Shown here: piece by piece, positions 1 through 6,732 of the stretch
Layout: each line of letters begins with the position of its first letter
How positions within the stretch are numbered: position 1 is the stretch's first letter
Origin: Haliea sp041583655
Lineage (GTDB): Bacteria > Pseudomonadota > Gammaproteobacteria > Pseudomonadales > Halieaceae
Direction: 5' to 3'
Length of the DNA: 6,802 nt
Assembly (NCBI GenBank): GCA_041583655.1
Contig: JBFHFJ010000185.1
Span: forward strand, 1-6,802
Notes under the pieces: model-generated
What the model saw: the letters and a program-made list of their open reading frames with translations, nothing else
What the model was told of the DNA's origin: nothing
Database searches by the model: none
Made by a program: the position numbers and the translations under genes

Positions 1-10
1 TATCTTTGAC
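1..10 (+). promoter_or_regulatory. prfB programmed +1 ribosomal frameshift site
   Basis: The window opens with TAT CTT TGA C. In the zero frame TGA (7-9) is a stop. Slipping +1 on CTT makes the next codon GAC (8-10), which enters the long RF2 frame. This is the classical CUU UGA C autoregulatory signal: low RF2 slows termination at UGA and favours the shift, raising RF2. The Shine-Dalgarno-like stimulator normally found just upstream lies outside the window and cannot be checked. That the shift is needed follows from the frame change; the autoregulation is known for the family. Confidence 0.9.
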
Positions 11-1030
11 TTCGCCAACCGCAAGGACAGGCTGGCGGAAGTAGAGCTGGAGCTGGCTGAGCCCAGCGTCTGGGACAACCCCGAGCGTGCCCAGGAACTG
101 GGGCGCGAGCGTTCATCGCTGGAGCAGATCGTCTCCACCATTGAAAAGCTGGAGGGCGCCACCGGCGACGCCGCTGACCTGCTGGAGCTCGCCGCGCTGG
201 AGGACGACGAGGGTACCGTCGGCGAAGTGAAGGCCGACATCGAGCGCCTGGTCAAGCTGCTGGAGCAGCTTGAATTTCGCCGCATGTTCAGCGGCGAGAT
301 GGATGCCGCCAACGCATTCCTTGATATCCAGGCGGGATCCGGTGGTACCGAGGCCCAGGACTGGGCGGAAATGCTGTTGCGGATGTATCTGCGCTGGGGC
401 GAAGCCAGCGGCTTCAAGACCACACTGATTGAAGTATCTGCCGGCGAGGTGGCCGGCATCAAGAGCGCCACCATCCAGTTTGAAGGCGAGTACGCGTTCG
501 GCTGGCTGCGCACGGAAACCGGCGTACACCGCCTCGTGCGGAAGTCACCCTTCGATTCCGGCAATCGTCGCCATACCTCCTTCGCCTCGGTATTCGTGTC
601 GCCTGAGATCGATGACGACATCGAAATCGACATCAATCCGGCGGACCTGCGGGTGGATACCTATCGTTCCAGTGGCGCCGGTGGCCAGCACGTGAACAAG
701 ACCGACTCGGCGGTGCGACTCACCCACAACCCCACCGGAGTGGTGGTGTCCTGCCAGACCGAGCGCTCCCAGCACCAGAACCGCGACCGGGCGATGAAGC
801 TGCTGCGGGCCAAGCTCTATGAGCTGGAGGTGCAGAAGCGCAACCAGGTCAAGCAGGCGACCGAGGACAGCAAGGCGGATATCGGCTGGGGCAGCCAGAT
901 TCGCTCCTATGTGCTGGACCAGTCGCGGATCAAGGATCTGCGCACCGGCGTCGAAACCAGCAACACCCAGGGGGTGCTGGACGGCGATATCGACCAGTTT
1001 ATCGAGGCCTCGCTGAAGAAGGGGCTGTAG
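1..1030 (+). CDS. prfB: Peptide chain release factor 2 (RF2), 5'-truncated by the window edge
   Basis: RF2 recognises UGA and UAA stop codons in the ribosomal A site and triggers peptide release in the cytoplasm. The visible part begins at Tyr-Leu of the frameshift site. After the shift it gives 340 residues (8-1027) and a TAG stop at 1028-1030, the same post-shift length as I recall for E. coli RF2 (365 aa in total). Class-diagnostic motifs are present. The SPF tripeptide that reads the stop codon is at 545-553, in RKSPFDSG. The GGQ motif that reaches the peptidyl-transferase centre is at 680-688, in SGAGGQHVNKT. The N-terminal helical domain precedes LEFRRMFSGE. About 25 codons are missing upstream. 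The first bases must be read TAT CTT and then, after a +1 shift, GAC; translating from base 2 in one frame gives a false Ile-Phe start. lysS follows after 8 nt, so the two are probably co-transcribed. Confidence 0.97.
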   Translation, partial: IFDFANRKDRLAEVELELAEPSVWDNPERAQELGRERSSLEQIVSTIEKLEGATGDAADLLELAALEDDEGTVGEVKADIERLVKLLEQLEFRRMFSGEMDAANAFLDIQAGSGGTEAQDWAEMLLRMYLRWGEASGFKTTLIEVSAGEVAGIKSATIQFEGEYAFGWLRTETGVHRLVRKSPFDSGNRRHTSFASVFVSPEIDDDIEIDINPADLRVDTYRSSGAGGQHVNKTDSAVRLTHNPTGVVVSCQTERSQHQNRDRAMKLLRAKLYELEVQKRNQVKQATEDSKADIGWGSQIRSYVLDQSRIKDLRTGVETSNTQGVLDGDIDQFIEASLKKGL

Positions 1031-1032
1031 GA
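1029..1032 (+). promoter_or_regulatory. Ribosome binding site of lysS, overlapping the prfB stop
   Basis: AGGA uses the last two bases of the prfB TAG stop and lies 6 nt before the lysS ATG at 1039. This placement fits translational coupling of the two genes and supports the chosen lysS start. Confidence 0.6.
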
Positions 1033-1038
1033 CAAAGC

Positions 1039-2535
<1,497 letters not shown>

Positions 2536-2549
2536 GGCGCGGCGCCCCC

Positions 2550-2578
2550 TTCGCCCTCACTGCGGGGGGTGTTACACT
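2550..2578 (+). promoter_or_regulatory. Possible sigma-70-type promoter for the lipoprotein gene
   Basis: Within the 75-bp gap after lysS, TG-T-TACACT (2570-2578) resembles an extended -10 element; TACACT matches the consensus hexamer at 4 of 6 positions. TTCGCC at 2550-2555 is a poor -35 (3 of 6) with a 17-nt spacer. Transcription would start near 2585, giving a leader of about 26 nt before the GTG at 2611. It is plausible by pattern only. Read-through from lysS is the alternative, as no convincing terminator is visible. Confidence 0.35.
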
Positions 2579-2598
2579 CACTTTATGACCATTGCTGC

Positions 2599-2603
2599 AA
2601 GGA
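2599..2603 (+). promoter_or_regulatory. Ribosome binding site that decides the lipoprotein start
   Basis: AAGGA lies 7 nt before the GTG at 2611. It favours that start over the in-frame GTG at 2569, which has no suitable site and would put 14 polar residues before the signal peptide. Confidence 0.6.
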
Positions 2604-2610
2604 TCCACCT

Positions 2611-3216
2611 GTGACGGCAACCCTGCCCCCGCTGCTGGCGGTCGTTACCGCTCTGCTGTTGACGGCCTGTGTCACTGCGCCGGAAGCGTCCGGGCCTGCC
2701 GCTGCAGAAGGGGCGCCAGGTGCGACCGCTGCGCGGCCGACACCAGAGCTCACCCTCAACCTGGCGACCCGCGAGCAGTGCCAGTGCCAGCCTTCGCCCG
2801 AGCGTGATCAAACCTTTCTGGAGCGCGGCTACCAGGCCCTGGGCCAGGGTGACGCGGTGACTGCGCTGCAGCATTTCCAGCGTTACAAGCGGCTGGAGGC
2901 GGCGCCCGCGGCCCAGTGGGAGGCGGATGTCGCCATTGCCTACCTGGCCATGCTGCCCGACAGCCCCCTCTATGACCACGACGCCGCCGAACAGAGCCAC
3001 CAGTCCCTGGCCAGACGCCTATTGCCTGAGATGCAGGTGCATACCACAGCATTGCTGATGCGGGACTCCCTGGCGGCCTTCGCCCTGCTGAACCGGCATA
3101 TCGCCGATCTGGAAAGCAGCAATGCGACGCTCAAGGAAGACCTGGAAAAGCGTGAAGAGGCGATCAGGCGTCTGCGGGAGCTGACTCTGGGGCAATCGCG
3201 GGGATCTCAACCCTGA
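2611..3216 (+). CDS. Predicted outer-membrane lipoprotein with TPR-like segment and C-terminal coiled coil
   Basis: I do not recognise this 201-residue protein with certainty. Residues 1-19 are a short lipoprotein signal peptide ending in a lipobox, LTAC, with lipidated Cys20. Val at the next position (not Asp) suggests sorting to the outer membrane. Residues 21-50 are a low-complexity Ala/Pro/Gly linker. A CxC pair sits at 57-59. Residues ~69-102 (ERGYQALGQGDAVTALQHF and following) look like one TPR repeat. Residues ~161-193 are rich in Glu, Lys, Arg and Leu and should form a coiled coil ending in RRLRELTLGQ. The overall plan (short lipoprotein, helical middle, coiled-coil tail, kinase gene nearby) recalls QseG/YfhG-type lipoproteins that sit beside histidine kinases, but this is a weak structural resemblance, not an assignment. 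Its last 53 bp overlap the end of the convergent kinase gene. Confidence 0.8.
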   Translation: MTATLPPLLAVVTALLLTACVTAPEASGPAAAEGAPGATAARPTPELTLNLATREQCQCQPSPERDQTFLERGYQALGQGDAVTALQHFQRYKRLEAAPAAQWEADVAIAYLAMLPDSPLYDHDAAEQSHQSLARRLLPEMQVHTTALLMRDSLAAFALLNRHIADLESSNATLKEDLEKREEAIRRLRELTLGQSRGSQP

Positions 3217-4702
3217 ACTCGGCCCCCTCCCCGGGGGTGCTGCTCACACTGATCCGCCCGCCCATGAGCTCGCAGTACTCGCGACAGATTGCCAGCCCCA
3301 GCCCTGTGCCGCCGTAGTTGGCGCTGGTCGCGTTATCGGCCTGGACGAAGGCATTGAAAATGCGCCCCTGTTGATGCTCATCCATGCCGATGCCGGTATC
3401 CCGGACGCGAAAGTCCAGCCACGCGCTGGGGCCGCTGCCGGTGACGCTGGCGGTGAGGTAGATGTCCCCAGTGTGGGTGAACTTGCAGGCGTTGCTGAGC
3501 AGGTTGAGGAAAACCTGCCGGAAACGAGTCGCATCCGAGTACAGCGTCGGCAAACCCGACCAGTCGGCGGGAAGATGCAGCCGGTTGTCCCTTTGCCGCA
3601 GCAGCGGCGCCATGGCATCGGCGACCTGCCCCAGTATGTCACCGGCGGCAAAATGCCCGCAGTTCAGGGTCATCTTGCCGGTTTCGATTTTTGACAGGTC
3701 GAGAATGTCGTTGATCAGCGCCAGAAGTTGGCGGCCGGAGCGCACGATCTTCTCCAGATCGCGCTGGAACTGGGGCCGGTCCACGTCGCCGGGATCGTCC
3801 AGTTCGTCGTGCAGCATCTCGCTGTAGCCGATGATGGCGTTCAACGGGGTACGCAGCTCGTGGCTCACGTTGGCCAGGAAGCGGCTCTTGGCGGCATTGG
3901 CGTCGTCTGCGGCATCCTTCGCCTTGCGAACCTCCTCGATGGCGTTGCCCAGCTTGTCCGACATGTCGTTGAAGGCCGTTGCCAGTTCCCCCAGTTCGCC
4001 GCGGTCTTCTATCCCGGTTATCCGGTAGTCGAGGTCGCCGCTGCCGATGCGCTGGGTGCCACGCTTGAGTCGTTTCAGCGAGCGATTGGTATACCGGAGC
4101 AGAAAGAAGCCGAGAATCGCCGTCAGGAAAATGGAGGTGATGAAGCCGATCACGGTGATGCGATCAGTCAGGGCGATGGTGCGGTCAATGATGTTCGCGC
4201 GCTGCACGGCGATGAAGGCCTGGTGCTGCTCGAGCTGGCGCAGGTGCTCAAGTGTTTCGACAAAGGGCAGGGGGTCGTCCATGTCGTCGTTGAACGTGGG
4301 ATCATTGTACTTGCGATAGAACTCCAGCCAGCTGGCCAGCAGATAGTCGCTGGCCTCCTGCAGGCGCTGGTACTGGGGGCGGGTCACCTCGCTGCTGAGT
4401 GCGTCCAGCTCGCGGAGCTTGTTGTTGATTGTGTTGAGGTCGGCCTCAGCGCGTGCCAGTTCCGCGTCATCCAGCTTGTCGCCTGTAGTTTCGCGCAGCG
4501 TGGCGAGCACCAGGATCTGCTGGCGCTGGTTTTCCAGCATCTGGGCGGCATCGGTGGACAACTGGGCCGCAGTGACGGAGCTGCGGTAGGCGAGCATGCT
4601 CTCGTGACGTGCGTAGCTGCCCCAGAAGTGGGTGCCGACGTTGATGGAAAACAGCACCAGGATGGTACACAGCGACAGGGTAAGGCGGCGGCGCAGGCTC
4701 AC
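3164..4702 (-). CDS. Membrane sensor histidine kinase (HAMP-HisKA-HATPase_c)
   Basis: This is a 512-aa inner-membrane kinase that should autophosphorylate and pass phosphate to a receiver. After a basic MSLRRR start, TM1 spans ~7-27. A ~150-aa, mostly helical periplasmic region (28-181) follows, resembling four-helix-bundle sensors with no recognisable ligand motif. TM2 spans ~182-202 and a HAMP linker ~203-256. HisKA has the phospho-acceptor His281 in SHELRTPLNAIIGY. The ATPase domain has the N box (Asn404 in NLLSNACKF), G1 (DTGIG, 435-439), F box (449-452) and G2 (GGTGLGL, 464-470), so it looks active. There is no fused receiver; the receiver is the preceding gene. The start is GTG, sharing GTGA with that gene's TGA stop. 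Its GGAG is 12 nt away, so coupled translation is likely. The stop lies inside the convergent lipoprotein gene. Confidence 0.95.
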   Translation of the reverse strand: MSLRRRLTLSLCTILVLFSINVGTHFWGSYARHESMLAYRSSVTAAQLSTDAAQMLENQRQQILVLATLRETTGDKLDDAELARAEADLNTINNKLRELDALSSEVTRPQYQRLQEASDYLLASWLEFYRKYNDPTFNDDMDDPLPFVETLEHLRQLEQHQAFIAVQRANIIDRTIALTDRITVIGFITSIFLTAILGFFLLRYTNRSLKRLKRGTQRIGSGDLDYRITGIEDRGELGELATAFNDMSDKLGNAIEEVRKAKDAADDANAAKSRFLANVSHELRTPLNAIIGYSEMLHDELDDPGDVDRPQFQRDLEKIVRSGRQLLALINDILDLSKIETGKMTLNCGHFAAGDILGQVADAMAPLLRQRDNRLHLPADWSGLPTLYSDATRFRQVFLNLLSNACKFTHTGDIYLTASVTGSGPSAWLDFRVRDTGIGMDEHQQGRIFNAFVQADNATSANYGGTGLGLAICREYCELMGGRISVSSTPGEGAEFRVEIPAIAPESAPADA

Positions 4703-5073
4703 GAGGCAGTCATTCTCCGGATCTTGGCCAGCAGCTCGGGGAAGTCGATGGGCTTGGTGGCGTAATCGTCACAGCCGGCGGCGAGCGCGCTGCGGCGGTC
4801 CGCGTCCATCGCGTGGGCAGTGAGGGCAATGATGGGTATGTCGCGCAGTTGTTCGTCCTCCCGTGCCCGCCGGCAGGCGGTCCAGCCGTCCATGACCGGG
4901 AGGTTCATGTCCATCAGTACCAGGGCGGGCCGGGTGCTCGCCATCAGCGCCAGTGCCTGTGCGCCATCCGCGGCGGTGATGACCTGGTAGCCGGCACGGG
5001 TCAGCCGCCGGGTCAGCATTTCACAGTTGAGCTCATTGTCCTCGACCAGGAGTAGTGGCCCGCGCTCAGTCAT
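4699..5073 (-). CDS. Stand-alone CheY/DivK-like receiver (single-domain response regulator)
   Basis: This 124-aa cytoplasmic protein is a receiver domain and nothing else. The key residues are all present: acidic pair Glu11/Asp12 in LVEDNELN, phospho-acceptor Asp55 in LMDMNLPVMDG, switch Thr85 in ALTAHAM, and Lys107 in TKPID. It has no DNA-binding or enzymatic output, so it should act by binding a partner, by shuttling phosphate, or as a sink. The ALTAHAM and GCDDYATKPI segments are typical of receivers attached to hybrid kinases, which suggests it is the detached receiver of the kinase encoded next. The ATG at 5071-5073 overlaps the cyclase stop by 8 nt (ATGACTGA). Its stop overlaps the kinase GTG by 4 nt. 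Confidence 0.95.
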   Translation of the reverse strand: MTERGPLLLVEDNELNCEMLTRRLTRAGYQVITAADGAQALALMASTRPALVLMDMNLPVMDGWTACRRAREDEQLRDIPIIALTAHAMDADRRSALAAGCDDYATKPIDFPELLAKIRRMTAS

Positions 5074-6511
5074 GCCGGGCCTCCTGGATGCGGTGCACCG
5101 TGACCGATTGTTCGATACCGCGAATGTCCAGTTCGCGGCGATCGCTGAGTGTGTAGCTTCCCGCCAGCTTCTTCACGGTGCTCTCTGATATCAGGATCTC
5201 GCCACCCTGGCAGTGGTCCTCAATACGCGAAGTGACATTCATGGGGTGGCCGACAAAGCCGTACTTGCTGCGGCGCTCGGAGCCGATATTGCCCGCGATG
5301 ACCGACCCTGTGTTGAGGGCGATACCCGTGGTGAGCTGCGGGAGCCCGGCGGCCTGGTTCTCGGCGTTGATGCCCGCCATGGCCTCCTGCATCGCCAGGG
5401 CACAGCGCACTGCCCGATCAGCGTCATCGCTGCGTCGCTGGGGGGCGCCAAAGACCGTCAGGATAGCGTCACCGATAAACTCGTCGATGGTGCCATTGTG
5501 GGCCATGATGATCTCGGTCATGGTACCCAGGTAGCGGTTGAGCATGGCGACCACCTGCTGTGGCGCCAGCTGTTCGCTGAGCGTCGTGAAGCCGCGGATG
5601 TCCGACATCATGATGGTCACTTCCCGCAGGTCGCCACCCAGCTCAAGCCCCTCCGGGCGTTCCAGGATTTCGGTGACAATCTCGTCCGACAGGTAGCGAC
5701 CGAAGGTGGCGCGGATGAACTTTTCGTTGCGCTCCAGCTGCTGGCGGTACTGTTCCTCGCGGTCGTGCCAGCGCTTGCGTTCAATACCGGCCTTGATCCG
5801 GGCCTGCAGCAGGACCGGGTTGAAGGGTTTGAACAGATAGTCATCGGCCCCGGCCTCAATGCAGGAGATGATGCCGTCCATGTCCTGGCTGCCGGAAATC
5901 ACAATCACCGGCGTCGCCCGCCACTCGGGGTGTTCCTTGATTCGCCGGAGCACCTCGCGACCGTCCATATCGGGCATCATCAGGTCCAGCAGAACGACAT
6001 CGACATCGGTTTCCGCCATGGTGCGCAGGGCTTCCTCGCCACTGGCGGCGGTGACCACCAGGTGCCCGGACCGGGACAGGTAGCGGGCGACCAGCTCGCG
6101 GTTTTCCTGCAGGTCATCAACAGCGAGGATGAACCCGGGTTCAGAGGCAATATTGCGCTGCTGGGGCGCGGGCGCCGGGGCGCTGCCGTTGTGGGCCGAG
6201 TGCACCGCCTGCAGCAGCTGCGCCAGGCGGTCGCGGAGGGCGCCGGGCCCGGTGCCCAGATCTTCCTGGAGCATTTCGGCGTAGCCGCGAATCGCAGCCA
6301 GGCTGTTCATCTGGTCGTGGTGACTGTCGTTCGTTGTCTCGCAGAGTTGTCCTTCCAGGGTTGTGGCAGCCTGGAGCAGGCGCCGCAGGTCCTCCTGCAC
6401 GGCGTCGTCCAGCTCCAGCCCGTCTGCATCCGCGAGGGTCCGCAGCTCGCTGACGGTGTGCAGGAGTCTCTGGCTCCAGGGGGCGGGGGTCTGGTCGGTG
6501 TCGGTGCTCAC
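5066..6511 (-). CDS. Receiver-linked class III nucleotide cyclase, possibly a guanylate cyclase
   Basis: This 481-aa soluble protein should convert ATP or GTP to the cyclic nucleotide under control of phosphorylation. Residues ~64-85 resemble the HisKA helix (His65, Asp66, Asn69, then GYAEML) but no ATPase domain follows. An Ala/Pro linker (109-117) leads to a receiver at ~126-245 with Asp132/133, phospho-acceptor Asp176 (LLDLMMPDMDG), Ser206 and Lys228 (FKPF). A helical linker (~245-290, ending FGRYLSDEIV) joins the class III cyclase domain (~295-475). That domain keeps the metal-binding Asp304 (MSDIRGFT) and Asp348 (FIGDAI) and the transition-state Asn425 and Arg429 (NVTSR). The base-selecting positions are Glu344 and Gly418, not the Lys and Thr/Asp of adenylate cyclases. 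The GTG start at 6511 has a weak Shine-Dalgarno but lies ~29 nt after a predicted transcription start. It is the first gene of a three-gene overlapping operon. Cyclase identity is firm; the product is inferred. Confidence 0.95.
   Translation of the reverse strand: MSTDTDQTPAPWSQRLLHTVSELRTLADADGLELDDAVQEDLRRLLQAATTLEGQLCETTNDSHHDQMNSLAAIRGYAEMLQEDLGTGPGALRDRLAQLLQAVHSAHNGSAPAPAPQQRNIASEPGFILAVDDLQENRELVARYLSRSGHLVVTAASGEEALRTMAETDVDVVLLDLMMPDMDGREVLRRIKEHPEWRATPVIVISGSQDMDGIISCIEAGADDYLFKPFNPVLLQARIKAGIERKRWHDREEQYRQQLERNEKFIRATFGRYLSDEIVTEILERPEGLELGGDLREVTIMMSDIRGFTTLSEQLAPQQVVAMLNRYLGTMTEIIMAHNGTIDEFIGDAILTVFGAPQRRSDDADRAVRCALAMQEAMAGINAENQAAGLPQLTTGIALNTGSVIAGNIGSERRSKYGFVGHPMNVTSRIEDHCQGGEILISESTVKKLAGSYTLSDRRELDIRGIEQSVTVHRIQEARHD
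5080..5085 (-). promoter_or_regulatory. Strong Shine-Dalgarno of the receiver gene, inside the cyclase gene
   Basis: On the minus strand AGGAGG lies 6 nt before the receiver ATG and inside the last codons of the cyclase. It is the only strong Shine-Dalgarno among the three operon genes, so the receiver may be translated at a higher rate than the cyclase and kinase. Confidence 0.7.
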
Positions 6512-6546
6512 AGCTGGGAAGATCCCGGGGTCGCGGATTGGCTTGC

Positions 6547-6576
6547 AGTATAGCGATGCTGACTTTACTGTGGAAA
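6547..6576 (-). promoter_or_regulatory. Probable sigma-70-type promoter of the cyclase-receiver-kinase operon
   Basis: On the minus strand, TTTCCA (6571-6576, 4 of 6 to the -35 consensus), an 18-nt spacer and TATACT (6547-6552, 5 of 6 to the -10 consensus) point toward the cyclase. Initiation would be near 6540, leaving a short leader to the GTG at 6511. No other promoter-like pair of this quality was seen for the operon. By pattern only. Confidence 0.5.
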
Positions 6577-6605
6577 TCCGCTTTTCATTCGTTATAGAGA
6601 GAGGG

Positions 6606-6627
6606 TGTCCAGGTGCGGCCCTGGACA
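6606..6627. repeat. Perfect 8-bp inverted repeat in the divergent intergenic region
   Basis: TGTCCAGG and CCTGGACA flank a 6-nt centre (TGCGGC). The site lies between the divergent cyclase and CNB-type genes, upstream of the predicted cyclase -35 and about 106 nt before the CNB-type ATG. Its size and 6-nt spacing suit an operator for a dimeric regulator. It is not followed by a T-run, so it is not a standard terminator. The regulator is unknown. Confidence 0.5.
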
Positions 6628-6732
6628 GGGCAAGGTAATGGCGGTTCTTGCGTGCGTTCCGGTCGGGGTTTGAGGTACTATGTCGATCAGAGCTTCAGGG
6701 ATCAGGCTTTTCATGGGGCAGGTATAAAAGGC

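Larger units (their letters stand above)
6512..6732. other. Divergent intergenic region, 221 bp
   Basis: The region separates the minus-strand cyclase operon from the plus-strand CNB-type gene. It holds the cyclase promoter candidate and the inverted repeat. It is visibly richer in A+T around 6540-6600 than the flanking genes, as expected for a promoter region. A GATCAG pair (6685-6690 and 6700-6705) is present but too short to call. I found no convincing promoter for the plus-strand gene; the best -10-like hexamers (6593-6598 and 6676-6681) lack good -35 partners. No tRNA or small-RNA structure was recognised. Confidence 0.6.

Noticed and set aside
2569..2610. In-frame GTG at 2569 as the lipoprotein start
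   Set aside because: It would add 14 residues before the signal peptide, lacks a ribosome binding site and overlaps the promoter-like TACACT. GTG at 2611 has AAGGA at 7 nt and gives a compact lipoprotein signal.
3223..3237. CCCCC/GGGGG hairpin just after the lipoprotein stop as a terminator
   Set aside because: It lies within kinase codons for Pro-Gly-Glu-Gly, has a 5-bp stem and no T-run on either strand.
3728..4765. A 345-codon open frame on the plus strand, antisense to the kinase and receiver
   Set aside because: The kinase and receiver on the other strand carry full motif sets. The antisense translation is low in motif content and starts inside conserved kinase sequence.
5213..6553. 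A 446-codon open frame on the plus strand, antisense to the cyclase
   Set aside because: The opposite strand encodes a complete receiver-cyclase with all key residues. The plus-strand translation shows no recognisable domain, and long antisense frames are common in GC-rich genes.
6606..6627. The inverted repeat as a Crp (cAMP receptor protein) site
   Set aside because: Crp half-sites have a TGTGA core; these arms read TGTCCAGG. The operator idea is kept but not this assignment.
6713..6727. ATG at 6713 as the start of the divergent gene
   Set aside because: It is in a different frame and reaches TAA after four codons.
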